DNA of 64,000 nucleotides from Pseudomonadota bacterium (GCA_021325025.1 JAJPHZ010000019.1:1-64000), one strand, 5' to 3'; counted from the first letter of the stretch, positions 17,149-30,250 are shown. Numbers and translations are program-made. Notes: generated from the sequence alone by a model not told the origin.

Positions 17149-17609
17149 AGCGATTCCACGTGCACGTTCGGGTCGCCGACCTCGATGAGTCGGTGCGTTT
17201 TTATTCCGCTTTGTTCGGCCAACGGCCGACACTGATCAAGCCGGACTACGCGAAATGGATGCTTGAAGATCCGCCGGTGAATTTCGCGATTACTTCCGGG
17301 GCCGCGCGTCCTGCAATCGACCATCTGGGGCTGCAGGTTGAATCCGACCCGGAGCTGGCAAGTATCGCGCAGCGTCTGCACGCGGCCGGCCAATCGGTCT
17401 TAAAGCAGGAGAATGCTACCTGCTGTTATGCGCGCGGCAACAAGGGGTGGGTTGCGGACCCCAACGGCATCTCGTGGGAAACCTTTCACACCTTGGGCGA
17501 GAGCGCGGTGTACGGCAACGACATCGCACCGCGAACCGCAGCCAGAGAAGCCTGCTGCGCGCCGCCGGCGTCGGAGCCGGCCGCCTGCTGCGTCGTTTCC
17601 AAGGCCTGA
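17145..17609 (+). CDS. arsI: ArsI/CadI-type carbon-arsenic lyase
   Basis: A 154-residue vicinal-oxygen-chelate (glyoxalase/bleomycin fold) enzyme. It has metal ligands of the beta-alpha-beta-beta-beta modules (K-R-F-H-V-H at 2-7, P-A-I-D-H-L-G at 56-62, and a late acidic ligand in I-S-W-E-T-F). The diagnostic vicinal cysteines are Cys93-Cys94 in N-A-T-C-C-Y-A, which bind MAs(III) in known ArsI; the enzyme uses Fe(II) and O2 to break the C-As bond. The tail has two more Cys pairs (E-A-C-C-A and A-A-C-C-V). ATG 17145 follows AGGAGGG and overlaps the arsR stop; the CadI name is an alternative for the same family. Confidence 0.88.
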   Translation: MKRFHVHVRVADLDESVRFYSALFGQRPTLIKPDYAKWMLEDPPVNFAITSGAARPAIDHLGLQVESDPELASIAQRLHAAGQSVLKQENATCCYARGNKGWVADPNGISWETFHTLGESAVYGNDIAPRTAAREACCAPPASEPAACCVVSKA

Positions 17610-17627
17610 AAGGCTGGCGGCAATCCC

Positions 17628-18130
17628 ATGGCTGCCCCATACAACGTACTGTTCTTGTGCACCGGCAACTCGGCCCGCAGCATCATCGCCGAGGCGCTGC
17701 TCAACCATCACGGCCAGGGCCGCTTCCGCGCGTTCAGTGCCGGCAGCCATCCCAAGGGTGAGGTGCATCCGCTGGCGCTGCGGGTCCTGCACCAACGCGG
17801 ACTGTCGACGGCCGGTTTGCGCAGCAAGAGCTGGGAGGAGTTTGCCCGGCCGCGTGCCGTCGCGATGGATTTCATCTTTACCGTGTGCGACAAGGCGGCG
17901 GGCGAGGTCTGCCCGGTATGGCCGGGGCGGCCTATGACCGCCCATTGGGGCGTTGAGGATCCGGCTGCGGCAGAGGGCATTGAGATGGAGCGTTTAAGGG
18001 CGTTTGAACTTGTGGCGCGCAAGCTGGAATCGCGCATCCGCCTGTTTATCGCGCTGCGGCCCGAACAACTGGATACGATGAGCCTCAAGCGGCAGCTCGA
18101 TGAGATCGGCCGCACCAAGGACGATGACAA

Positions 18131-18134
<4 letters not shown>
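17628..18134 (+). CDS. arsC: arsenate reductase, low-molecular-weight phosphatase type
   Basis: A 168-residue protein of the LMW-PTPase fold. The anion-binding P-loop C-T-G-N-S-A-R-S starts at Cys11 and ends with Arg17, the thioredoxin-linked ArsC pattern. The central [13 protein letters not shown] segment (about 84-96) supplies the further cysteines that take over the disulfide during As(V) reduction to As(III). V-W-P-G-R-P and A-H-W-G-V-E-D-P-A are also typical. It lies between arsI and acr3 and overlaps the acr3 start (ATGA), so its arsenite product is passed straight to the efflux step. Confidence 0.92.
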
Positions 18135-19291
<1,157 letters not shown>

Positions 19292-19351
19292 CGGTCCCTG
19301 CGGGGTGCCCGGTCCCACTGAAGGCGCGCGCCGCGCTACAATGGCCCGGCG

Positions 19352-19834
19352 ATGGCGCAGGCTAAGAAGGCACAAAGCGACGGCTACGAGCTGGTAGCCG
19401 ACAACCGCAAGGCGCGGCACGACTTCTTTATCGAAGAGGCGCTGGAGGCCGGGATGGTGCTGACCGGCACCGAGGTCAAGGCGCTGCGCGCCCACAAGGT
19501 CAACCTGCGCGACAGTTACGCGCGGATCAAGGGCGGCGAGGCGTTTTTGGTCGGCGTGCATATCGGCGCCTATGCCCCGGCCGGCCAGTTCAGCCATGCC
19601 GAAACCCGCCAGCGCAAGCTGCTGATGCATCGCAAGGAGATCGAGCGTCTGTGGGGCAAGGTGCGCGAGCGCGGCTATTCGCTGGTACCGCTGAAGATCT
19701 ATTTCAAGGACGGGCGCGCCAAGGTGGAAATCGCCCTGGCGCGCGGCAAGCACGCCTACGACAAGCGCGAAGCGATCGCGCGCAAGGACACGCGGCGGGA
19801 GATCGAGCGGGTGATGAAGGGGCGGGGCCGATAG
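19352..19834 (+). CDS. smpB: SsrA-binding protein
   Basis: A 160-residue SmpB. The beta-barrel core starts with V-A-D-N-R-K-A-R-H-D-F-F-I and E-A-G-M-V-L-T-G-T-E-V-K-A-L-R (about 28-50); the central H-A-E-T-R-Q-R-K-L-L-M-H-R-K-E-I motif contacts the tmRNA elbow; and the Lys/Arg-rich tail (K-R-E-A-I-A-R-K-D-T-R-R-E-I-E-R) enters the mRNA channel. It works with the tmRNA encoded at 11477-11835. The two trans-translation genes are separated by the kinase and the ars operon. Confidence 0.97.
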   Translation: MAQAKKAQSDGYELVADNRKARHDFFIEEALEAGMVLTGTEVKALRAHKVNLRDSYARIKGGEAFLVGVHIGAYAPAGQFSHAETRQRKLLMHRKEIERLWGKVRERGYSLVPLKIYFKDGRAKVEIALARGKHAYDKREAIARKDTRREIERVMKGRGR

Positions 19835-20064
19835 TTATCGCAGACAGCCCGATTGCGGTGTCCCCACCGGTGCCCGCCGCGCACCATACCAAAACGTCGA
19901 ATCCTCTTTACCTTTGCGGTGGGCAAGCCGGCTGGTTGGCGGTCGCCGCCCGGAGAAGTTGTGGAAGATCGCAGGCGGGCGCGGCTGGCGAGACGGCATG
20001 CAAATCGCTACCTATAAGTGCGCCGGCCCATGACGGGCCAGGCGAGCAAGAAGGAGACCATTTA

Positions 20065-20364
20065 ATGAAACGCATCCTGGCAGTTCTGGCGGCGACGGCG
20101 TTGGCTGCCTCTGTGGCGACGCCGATGATGGCTGCGGACAGCTCCACCACGGCGAGCGGAGGCGCGGCGGCCACCACCAGCGCACCCCCCTCGTCCGCCA
20201 AAAGCGCCGATACCGGCGCCGCTGCCACCACCTCGCAGAGCAAGGCCAAGACCACCCGTCATCATCATCGCAAGAAGAAGCATCGCATGCTGCACCATGC
20301 GCGCAGCATGGACAAGGGCGCCAGCCCGGCGACGGAGAGCCCAGCTCCGGCGACGACCAACTGA
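20065..20364 (+). CDS. small secreted low-complexity protein
   Basis: A 99-residue protein with a classical signal peptide (K-R-I-L-A-V-L-A-A-T-A-L-A-A-S, cleavage near MMAAD). The mature part is Ala/Ser/Thr-rich, followed by a basic His/Lys/Arg cluster (R-H-H-H-R-K-K-K-H-R-M-L-H-H) and a Pro/Ala/Thr tail. It has no known domain. The His cluster could bind metal or nucleic acid, but nothing supports one choice. A clear AAGGAGA site lies before the ATG at 20065. It may be monocistronic. Confidence 0.7.
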   Translation: MKRILAVLAATALAASVATPMMAADSSTTASGGAAATTSAPPSSAKSADTGAAATTSQSKAKTTRHHHRKKKHRMLHHARSMDKGASPATESPAPATTN

Positions 20365-20542
20365 CCTGCCCGCTCGCAACAGGTCGCACTCCGCCTCCGC
20401 CGGGTTTCAGGAATCGGGCGGAGGCGGAATTGCTTTGGCTGCTTGTTTTTGACCCATTCGCTTCACGTCGGCGCTTTCTTGCCGACAAAATTTCCTGCTA
20501 CGATTACTGCAGCTTTGGTTGGGTTTCCGGCCGGGGCGCAAT

Positions 20543-21244
20543 GTGTCGAAACGCCGGTTTTTTCACCTGTTGGTCGCAGCGGTGGTCGCGGTTGTGCTGG
20601 CAGTGCCGCCGGCCCTTTGGGCAAGCGCGGCAGAGAGCATCCCTTCGGACAACGAAGAAGTATGCGATCCTATTGCCGACTATTTCCTGGGGATGGAGGA
20701 CTATCCTGAAGCTATCCGGCGCCATCGCCTGGTGCTGACCCGCAACCCGGGCAACGCCCTGGCCCATTACCATCTGGGCTTTGCCTACGGGATGGTCGGA
20801 CGGCATGACCAGGAACTGCGCCAATATCGCGACGCGGTGAATTTGGGCCTGAGCGACTGGGCCCTGTTTCTCAACCTGGGCCTGCTGTACCTGGAGAACC
20901 AGCAACTGGCGGAGGCCACCGACGTGCTGCGCCTGGCCACGTTGCTGGGCCCCGATCGGGCCGAAACCCATTTCAACCTGGGGCTGGTTTATGAACGGCG
21001 CGGGATGCTGGGGCCGGCCGAGCAGGAAATCCTGCTTTCACTGCGCTTGGACGGCGACCAGCCCGATGCGCTAAATACCCTGGGTGTGATTTACGCGGAG
21101 GAAGGCCGTTTCGCGCGGGCGCGCGAGCAATGGACCGACCTGTTGCGTATACGGCCGGCGTATGGACCGGCGCGCGCCAATCTCACCATTTTGGATCGCG
21201 CCGAGCGCGGACAGGTGAGTGCCAGCTTCGCGCACACTCACTAG
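20543..21244 (+). CDS. secreted or membrane-anchored TPR repeat protein
   Basis: A 233-residue protein with an N-terminal hydrophobic segment (F-F-H-L-L-V-A-A-V-V-A-V-V-L-A-V) that is a signal peptide or anchor, then about four to five tetratricopeptide repeats (for example A-L-A-H-Y-H-L-G-F-A-Y-G and A-L-N-T-L-G-V-I-Y-A-E-E-G-R-F-A-R-A). TPR arrays mediate protein-protein contacts in the periplasm. GTG 20543 is chosen so that the signal peptide starts with basic residues (VSKRR); a TTG at 20519 in the same frame would add eight residues. The partner is unknown. Confidence 0.8.
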   Translation: MSKRRFFHLLVAAVVAVVLAVPPALWASAAESIPSDNEEVCDPIADYFLGMEDYPEAIRRHRLVLTRNPGNALAHYHLGFAYGMVGRHDQELRQYRDAVNLGLSDWALFLNLGLLYLENQQLAEATDVLRLATLLGPDRAETHFNLGLVYERRGMLGPAEQEILLSLRLDGDQPDALNTLGVIYAEEGRFARAREQWTDLLRIRPAYGPARANLTILDRAERGQVSASFAHTH

Positions 21245-21444
21245 CGGGGTGGAGAAAGGGGAAGGGCCGATGGACCTTACCACGAAACCCGGACTCAACG
21301 CCCTGCATAAAGACTGGCTGCCTTCCTTAATCGTCTCTGGGGCGCGCAGGGACAGGAGAGAGCAACTGAGCTGCGAAAGAGCTTTCTCAGCAGCCTGCTG
21401 CTAGGCGGGGCGGCTTGGGAACAATGCCATCAGGAGGCGGGCAC

Positions 21445-22683
21445 GTGGGGCGGAGGACGTTGGTGTGGTTGATCTTATTGGTGGGAGCGGTGCTGATGAG
21501 CCTGGTGCCGGATCAGGCCTGGGCCTCGCGCGGCCGTCATTATCATCGCCGGCATCATGTGGTAGTCGCCGACACCGGCGGCGGAGGGGCGGCGTTGCGT
21601 GGCGCCCTGGTCGAGGACGCCGACACCGGACGCGTACTTTACGCCTACAACGCCGACATGCCCTGGCCGCCGGCCTCGATGGCCAAGATGATGATGCTGC
21701 TGGTGGCCGAGGACCAGATCCGGGCCGGGCGGGTGCATCTGAACGACCCGGTGGTGATTTCGGCCAACGCCGCCCACACCGGCGGCACCCGTCTGGGCCT
21801 GCATACGGGCGACGTTTATCCGTTGGGCGAGTTGATGAAGGCGGCGCTGATCAGGTCGGCCAACGACGCCGCGGTGGCAGTGGCCGAGAAGATCGGCGGG
21901 TCAACTGCAGGATGCGTGGCGCTGATGAATCAAAAGGCGCGCAGCCTGGACCTGCGCAACACTCACTACAACACGGTCGACGGTCTGCCGCCCAGCGCCG
22001 GTCATGACGTGGACGTCACCGATGCCTATGATCTGGCCACGGTGGCGCGCGCCATCATCCACAGCACCAACCTGCTGCAATGGTCCAGTCAGGAATCCTG
22101 CCCCTTCGACAACGGCGTCAAGATGCTGCACAACACCAACCATCTGATCGGCCACTTCGAGGGTTGCGACGGCATCAAGACCGGCTTCACCTATCATGCC
22201 GGTTTCAACCTGACGGCGACCGCCAAACGCGGCGACCTGCGCCTGATCGCGGTGGTGCTGGGCGCGCCCTCCAACCCAGGCCGGTTTCGCCAGGCGGCGC
22301 GGCTTTTGGAGTGGGGCTTCGACAATTTTACCGCGCTGACGCTGGCCCGCCGGGGAGAGACGCTGCCGGTGCGCGTCCAGATTGCGTCGGGCGCCGTGAT
22401 TCAGCCGGTGGCCGCCGAGGACGTAAAAGTGGTCGTCCCCAAGCGGGATGTTTCGGAAATCAAAATCCAGTACGATATCCCCTCGGCATTCAACGGACCG
22501 CTACTGGTAGGAAGCCCGCTGGGACTGGTCAACGTCAGCGTCGGCGGCCGGGTGCTGACCCGGGTGGGGGCGCTCAGCCCGGTGTCGGTGGGCAGCGCCG
22601 GCCAATTGCAGGGCACCAGCGTGGTGCAGGACAGCAGCGGCGCGCAAGGAGTGGCGGTCGCGACGCATAATTCGGCCGAGTGA
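21445..22683 (+). CDS. D-alanyl-D-alanine carboxypeptidase (PBP5/6 family)
   Basis: A 412-residue low-molecular-weight penicillin-binding protein. After a signal peptide and a His-rich linker (R-H-Y-H-R-R-H-H) come the active-site motifs: S-M-A-K (Ser78-Lys81), S-A-N (in R-S-A-N-D-A-A-V-A-V) and K-T-G (in G-I-K-T-G-F-T-Y-H-A-G). The C-terminal domain (about 290-400) is the beta-rich PBP5_C type. It trims the terminal D-Ala of peptidoglycan stem peptides. GTG 21445 is chosen because AGGAGG at 21432-21437 stands 7 bases before it. Confidence 0.92.
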   Translation: MGRRTLVWLILLVGAVLMSLVPDQAWASRGRHYHRRHHVVVADTGGGGAALRGALVEDADTGRVLYAYNADMPWPPASMAKMMMLLVAEDQIRAGRVHLNDPVVISANAAHTGGTRLGLHTGDVYPLGELMKAALIRSANDAAVAVAEKIGGSTAGCVALMNQKARSLDLRNTHYNTVDGLPPSAGHDVDVTDAYDLATVARAIIHSTNLLQWSSQESCPFDNGVKMLHNTNHLIGHFEGCDGIKTGFTYHAGFNLTATAKRGDLRLIAVVLGAPSNPGRFRQAARLLEWGFDNFTALTLARRGETLPVRVQIASGAVIQPVAAEDVKVVVPKRDVSEIKIQYDIPSAFNGPLLVGSPLGLVNVSVGGRVLTRVGALSPVSVGSAGQLQGTSVVQDSSGAQGVAVATHNSAE

Positions 22684-22692
22684 GGGACTGAC

Positions 22693-22815
22693 ATGAGACA
22701 AGCATCGCGGCAGCGCAACCGGCGCAACCGGCGCCTGGCGCTCAAGCGCCGCTCCAATCCGGTTCAGGTCAAGGCGCGCAAACGGCGTCTGCGCCGCACG
22801 CGCCAGCGCGCATGA
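22693..22815 (+). CDS. 40-residue extremely basic protein
   Basis: This short frame runs from ATG 22693 to TGA 22815 and encodes 40 residues with 19 Arg/Lys and no Asp or Glu. Its start MRQASRQRNRRNRRLALKRR and end RRLRRTRQRA resemble small nucleic-acid-binding or ribosomal-type proteins, but it does not match bL34 or bL36. It begins 9 bases after the carboxypeptidase stop and is followed by kdsB about 57 bases on, so it lies in a transcribed spacer. The Shine-Dalgarno is weak (GAGGGA). A chance frame in GC-rich DNA is possible. Confidence 0.45.
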   Translation: MRQASRQRNRRNRRLALKRRSNPVQVKARKRRLRRTRQRA

Positions 22816-22871
22816 AACCCGTCCTGCTGCGCCCGAAGACGGCCGCGATGTGCCCGGCACGGTGACGACTT

Positions 22872-26117
<3,246 letters not shown>

Positions 26118-26162
26118 CGCCCTAGTTTACCGCTGCCCACACCTGCTGATAGCCTTAAACTA

Positions 26163-26765
26163 ATGAGTCCGCGTCGGATCGCCAAAGCTCTGGCGGGGGT
26201 CGGTATTGCCGCGCTGGTGGTAATCGTGGCGGCGGCGGTGGTGATCATCAAGGGCCGTGAACGCGAGCGCAAACTGCTCGCTGAAAGTATCAGCGTGGAA
26301 CCGGGCTCGCTGTTGCATGCGCGCCACTTTCATTGGACGCAGATGAAGGGGGACAAGGAACAATGGGAGTTGACCGCCAGCGAAGCCAACTATGGCGAAG
26401 ACCGCTCCTCGCTTACACTTAAGGACAGCAAGCTTACGATGGTTTTGGATGACGGCAAGCCGGTGTTGGCGCGGGCTCAGCGCGTGGCGCTCAAACTCAA
26501 CGGCAACCACGTCAACCGCGCCGAGTTCAGCGGCGGCCTGGTGCTCCATTACGGCGACATCAAGGTCACCACTGAATCGGGAACCTTTCTGCCCGACAGC
26601 GACCTGCTGGAGGCGCACGGCCGGGTTGAGATTGCCGGCGACGGATTTAGAATCGCCGGCGTGGACCTCGAAGCCAGACCGCGGGCGCGAACTTTCACCC
26701 TTAAGCATCAGGTGGTGACCGATTTAACTCCAGGAGCGGCACGTGCAGCCTCCAAACATTCCTGA
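26163..26765 (+). CDS. lptC: LPS export ABC transporter periplasmic protein LptC
   Basis: A 200-residue LptC with one N-terminal transmembrane helix (G-I-A-A-L-V-V-I-V-A-A-A-V-V-I-I) and a periplasmic beta-jellyroll, seen as W-E-L-T-A-S-E-A-N-Y-G, L-T-L-K-D-S-K-L-T and the later G-T-F-L-P-D-S-D-L-L-E-A-H-G. It links the inner-membrane LptBFG to LptA. It starts 45 bases after kdsA and overlaps lptA by 23 bases, so both are co-translated. Confidence 0.88.
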   Translation: MSPRRIAKALAGVGIAALVVIVAAAVVIIKGRERERKLLAESISVEPGSLLHARHFHWTQMKGDKEQWELTASEANYGEDRSSLTLKDSKLTMVLDDGKPVLARAQRVALKLNGNHVNRAEFSGGLVLHYGDIKVTTESGTFLPDSDLLEAHGRVEIAGDGFRIAGVDLEARPRARTFTLKHQVVTDLTPGAARAASKHS

Positions 26766-27420
26766 TCGCGATGCGTACAGCCGCCGCTTTGCGCGGGCGC
26801 TGTGGGCGGGATGTGCAAGCCTGGTCCTGATTGCTGTGGGCGCCCTCCCAGCATCGGCGCAGCCGTCACCGGCCGCAGTAGCGCCTCGGACGCCCGCGCC
26901 CGGCGTATCAAAGCCGGCGCCGGTAAAAAAGGCCGCTGCGTCAACGCCCGCCCGCGACGCCAAGGCCGAGGGCGACCAGACTCCGTTCGGGATGATGAAG
27001 TTTTCGGCCGACAGCGGACCGATCCAGATTAAGGCCGACTCTCTCAACCTCGACTATAAGAACAACACGGTCGAGTTCACCGGCACCGTGCATGCGATAC
27101 AAAGCGGCACCACGCTGACCAGCAAGGCGCTGAAGGTGATCTACGGGCAGAAATTCGGCGACATCAAGCAGGTCATCGCGCTGGGCGACGTCAAGCTGTC
27201 ACAGGGCGGGCGCTGGGCGACCGGTCAGCGCGCGGTGCTCGACGAGGTCAAGCATACGGTGGAGATGACCGGCCAGCCGGTGATTCACGACGGTCCGGAT
27301 TCGGTGGCCGGCCGGCGCATTATCATATATCTTGATAGTGAAAAAAGTGTCGTTGAGGATGCTCAAGCCGTGATCTTTCCCCGCGACAACGGCAAGGCCG
27401 ATCGCCAGACCGCCGATTAG
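26743..27420 (+). CDS. lptA: LPS transport periplasmic protein LptA
   Basis: A 225-residue LptA. A signal peptide (W-A-G-C-A-S-L-V-L-I-A-V-G-A-L-P-A-S-A-Q) and a Pro/Ala linker precede the OstA-like jellyroll: I-Q-I-K-A-D-S-L-N-L-D-Y-K-N-N-T-V-E-F-T-G, V-I-A-L-G-D-V-K-L-S-Q-G, A-V-L-D-E-V-K-H-T-V-E-M-T-G-Q-P. It bridges the periplasm in LPS transport. It starts with GTG inside lptC and is followed 12 bases on by rpoN; the lptB gene that usually lies between them is absent. Confidence 0.9.
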   Translation: MQPPNIPDRDAYSRRFARALWAGCASLVLIAVGALPASAQPSPAAVAPRTPAPGVSKPAPVKKAAASTPARDAKAEGDQTPFGMMKFSADSGPIQIKADSLNLDYKNNTVEFTGTVHAIQSGTTLTSKALKVIYGQKFGDIKQVIALGDVKLSQGGRWATGQRAVLDEVKHTVEMTGQPVIHDGPDSVAGRRIIIYLDSEKSVVEDAQAVIFPRDNGKADRQTAD

Positions 27421-27432
27421 CAGCTCCCCGAC

Positions 27433-28983
27433 GTGGGGCCTGAGAAGTTTCAGATGGCTCTGGAGGCAAAGCTAGGACAGGAATTGCGCCTGCGTCAGCA
27501 GCTGGTGATGACGCCCCAGCTCCAGCAGGCGATCAAGATACTGCAGTTGGCAGTACCGGAACTGGAAACCGTGGTGCAGGCTGAACTGGAGCAGAACCCG
27601 ATGCTGGAGCTGGCCGAGCCGGGCGGCCCCGAAGTCAGCCTGGAAAGCCTGACCACCGCGCCCGACCCCGCCGCCAACGGCAACGGCGCGGGCGACATGC
27701 CCGAGGAGAGCGCGATGGCGGCCGAGGTCGAACCGCCGCCGGTCGCGCCGGCGCCCGAATCGCACGACGCGGCGGTGGAAATCCGCGAGGCCGGCAACCT
27801 GGAAAAGATCGACTGGCGCGAATACCTGGAGAACTACTCCAATAACTGGCAGGACAATCCGGCCGAGTCCGACGATGATCGGCGTCCGGCGGTGGAGAAC
27901 ACGCTGACGCGCAAGACCTCGCTTGAAGACCATCTGATCTGGCAATTGCGGCTCTCGCCGTTGAGCGAGGACGACAAGCGCATCGGCGCCACCATCATCT
28001 ACAACCTCAACGACGACGGCTATCTCGAAACTCCGCTGGAGGATCTAGCCGCGCAACTGGAATGCGACGTGGCGGCGGTGGAAAAGGTGCTGCACCGCGT
28101 GCAGCGCCTGGACCCGCCCGGCGTGGCGGCGCGCGACCTCAAGGAATGCCTGCTGCTGCAGCTCGCCAACCTGGGGATGGAGGACTCGCTGGCCGCGCAG
28201 ATCATCAGGTCGCATCTGGGCCTGCTGGAGAAGCATCGCTACGCCGAAATCGCCAAGGCCACCGGCGTGTCAGTGCAGATGGTGTCGCAAGCGGCCAAAG
28301 TGATCTCGCTGCTCGAACCCAAGCCGGCGCGCGATTACGGCGGGCAGGAGGCGGTCTACATCGTGCCCGACGTGATCATTCACAAGATGGGCGACGAATA
28401 CGTCGTGGCGCTCAATGAGGAGGCGGTGCCGCGGCTGCGCCTGTCGGGCTACTATCAGCGCGTGCTGCACGATGCCGATGCGACGGCGGAGACCAAGGGC
28501 TATCTGCAGGAGCGCCTGCGTTCGGCGCAATGGCTGGTGAAGTCGATCTACCAGCGCCAGCAGACCATCTACAAGGTGGCGACGTCGATCGTCAAATTCC
28601 AGCGCGACTTCTTCGAGCACGGCATCAGCCATCTGCGCCATCTGGTGCTCAAGGACGTGGCTGACGACATCGGGATGCACGAGTCCACCATCAGCCGCGC
28701 CACCGCCAACAAGTATGCCCATACGCCGCAGGGCACCTTCGAGCTGAAGTTCTTCTTCACCTCCAGCGTCAAGGGCGCCGGCGGCGAGGACGTCAGCGCC
28801 GAGACGGTCAAGGAAAAGATCCGGCGCATGGTGGCGGCCGAGGATCGCCACGATCCGCTGTCGGACCAGGCGCTGGCCGAGATTTTACGCCGCGATCAGA
28901 TCAACATTGCGCGCCGCACGGTGGCCAAATACCGTCAGGCGCTGGGAATTCTGCCTTCGGCACGCCGCAAACAGATCGAATAG
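27433..28983 (+). CDS. rpoN: RNA polymerase sigma-54 factor
   Basis: A 516-residue sigma-54. Region I starts L-R-L-R-Q-Q-L-V-M-T-P-Q-L-Q-Q-A-I-K-I-L-Q, region II is acidic (about 65-150), and region III holds the core-binding and DNA-binding parts, with the helix-turn-helix segment H-E-S-T-I-S-R-A-T-A-N-K-Y and the RpoN box A-R-R-T-V-A-K-Y-R-Q near the end. It directs transcription from -24/-12 promoters with AAA+ activators. The start may be GTG 27433 or ATG 27454. It heads the regulatory half of the block (hpf, ptsN, rapZ). Confidence 0.97.
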   Translation: MGPEKFQMALEAKLGQELRLRQQLVMTPQLQQAIKILQLAVPELETVVQAELEQNPMLELAEPGGPEVSLESLTTAPDPAANGNGAGDMPEESAMAAEVEPPPVAPAPESHDAAVEIREAGNLEKIDWREYLENYSNNWQDNPAESDDDRRPAVENTLTRKTSLEDHLIWQLRLSPLSEDDKRIGATIIYNLNDDGYLETPLEDLAAQLECDVAAVEKVLHRVQRLDPPGVAARDLKECLLLQLANLGMEDSLAAQIIRSHLGLLEKHRYAEIAKATGVSVQMVSQAAKVISLLEPKPARDYGGQEAVYIVPDVIIHKMGDEYVVALNEEAVPRLRLSGYYQRVLHDADATAETKGYLQERLRSAQWLVKSIYQRQQTIYKVATSIVKFQRDFFEHGISHLRHLVLKDVADDIGMHESTISRATANKYAHTPQGTFELKFFFTSSVKGAGGEDVSAETVKEKIRRMVAAEDRHDPLSDQALAEILRRDQINIARRTVAKYRQALGILPSARRKQIE

Positions 28984-29140
28984 GTTGGGATGGGGGCATG
29001 CCGTCAGCCGCGTTCGCACCCGATATCGCACTCAACACTCCGCGTGCAAAGCCGCGTCCTGTGCGCGCGCTTCCGCCCCCGGCGGCAGCGCAGGGCGGGA
29101 CGGGTTGTTTGAAACCGCCTCGGGTTCAGGGAGGTATTCG

Positions 29141-29614
29141 ATGCCGGCGAAGAGCAGATCAGGTCATCCCCGTGTCAAGCAAGGCGTCAACAGGGCGATC
29201 CGCGCGCGCCGCAAGCCGCGCGTGGACGCGCACGTGACCGTCACCTTCCGCCACCTCGCGCCCACTCCGGCGCTGGCCCAATATGCGGAACGCAAGCTGG
29301 GCAGCGTGGCCAAATTTCTCAAGCCTCCGGCCGAGGCGCACGTGATCTTGAGCGTCGACAAGTACCGTCAGTGCGGCGAAGTCACGGTGAAGTCCGGACG
29401 CTTCATGATCAGCGCCCAGGAGCAGAACAAGGACCTTTATTCGGTGATCGACCTGCTCGCCGCCAAGGTCCAGCGCCAGGCCAAAAAGCATCTGGAGAAA
29501 CTCGAAGCGCGCAAGGTGCGCTCGCCCTCCGCCGTCGAGGTGCTGAGCGAAGCGGTGGAAGAAGCGGATGATGCGGAAGAGGCCGAGGGCGGGCGCGGCA
29601 TACGAGAAGAATAG
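29141..29614 (+). CDS. hpf: ribosome hibernation promoting factor
   Basis: A 157-residue ribosome-associated sigma-54 modulation-type protein. The core fold starts at about residue 25 (V-T-V-T-F-R-H-L-A-P-T-P-A-L-A-Q-Y-A-E-R-K-L) and has H-V-I-L-S-V-D-K-Y-R-Q-C-G-E-V-T-V and D-L-Y-S-V-I-D-L-L-A-A-K-V-Q-R-Q. The short form lacks the long-HPF dimerisation domain but has a Glu-rich tail. It silences ribosomes in stationary phase. The start at 29141 follows CAGGGAGGT and fits this family; an extended frame upstream would overlap rpoN. Confidence 0.88.
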   Translation: MPAKSRSGHPRVKQGVNRAIRARRKPRVDAHVTVTFRHLAPTPALAQYAERKLGSVAKFLKPPAEAHVILSVDKYRQCGEVTVKSGRFMISAQEQNKDLYSVIDLLAAKVQRQAKKHLEKLEARKVRSPSAVEVLSEAVEEADDAEEAEGGRGIREE

Positions 29615-29732
29615 CTCCGCTTGGACCCTCGCTTCACAAGCCGCGCGGGGTAAACTGGAGGCACAGACAAGCGCCCCGGCGGCGAATCAAGCAGATGTGT
29701 ACGCGGCTTGCCGCGGCGGGAATTGAACCGGA

Positions 29733-30194
29733 ATGAAGATCGCAGAAATCCTGAGTCCTGAGATGGTCATCCCGCAACTGCGCGGACAGAGCAAGGCCGA
29801 CGTGCTGAGCGAACTGGCCCAGTGCCTGTGCCGGGCCCATCCGGAGGTGGCGTTCGATCGGCTGCTCGCGGTGCTCAACGAACGCGAGCGTCTGGGCTCG
29901 ACCGCCATCGGCGACGGGATTGCCATTCCGCACGGCAAGCTGCGCGGCATCACGCAAATCCTGGGCGTGTTCGGCCGCAGCAGCAAGGGCGTGGATTTCG
30001 ACTCGCTCGACGGCAATCCCACCAACCTGTTCTTCCTGCTGGTGGCGCCCGAGGACTCCGCCAGCCTGCATCTCAAAGCGCTGGCCCGGGTGTCGCGCCT
30101 GTTCAAGGACGCCAGCTTCCGCCAACGCCTGCTCGAGGCGCCCGACGCCGCCGAGTTGTACCGTCTGTTGAAAGAAGAAGACAGCAAGTACTAA
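29733..30194 (+). CDS. ptsN: PTS IIA-like nitrogen-regulatory protein
   Basis: A 153-residue EIIA-Ntr. The phosphorylated His lies in G-I-A-I-P-H-G-K-L (about residue 69), and the fold is recognised by E-R-L-G-S-T-A-I-G-D-G and F-F-L-L-V-A-P-E. PtsN reports PTS-Ntr phosphorylation state to targets such as sigma-54 genes and potassium transporters. It stands in the usual order after rpoN and hpf. No ptsP (EI-Ntr) is in the window; an HPr-like gene is at 35793-36065. Confidence 0.93.
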   Translation: MKIAEILSPEMVIPQLRGQSKADVLSELAQCLCRAHPEVAFDRLLAVLNERERLGSTAIGDGIAIPHGKLRGITQILGVFGRSSKGVDFDSLDGNPTNLFFLLVAPEDSASLHLKALARVSRLFKDASFRQRLLEAPDAAELYRLLKEEDSKY

Positions 30195-30250
30195 CCTCCG
30201 CATCATCCGCGCGCCCGCGCATCGCGCCTGGGCGGCGGCGGAACAGGCCG

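Noticed and set aside
28907..29140. Longer N terminus for the hibernation factor
   Set aside because: It would overlap the end of rpoN and add residues absent from the family; ATG 29141 with a good Shine-Dalgarno fits better.
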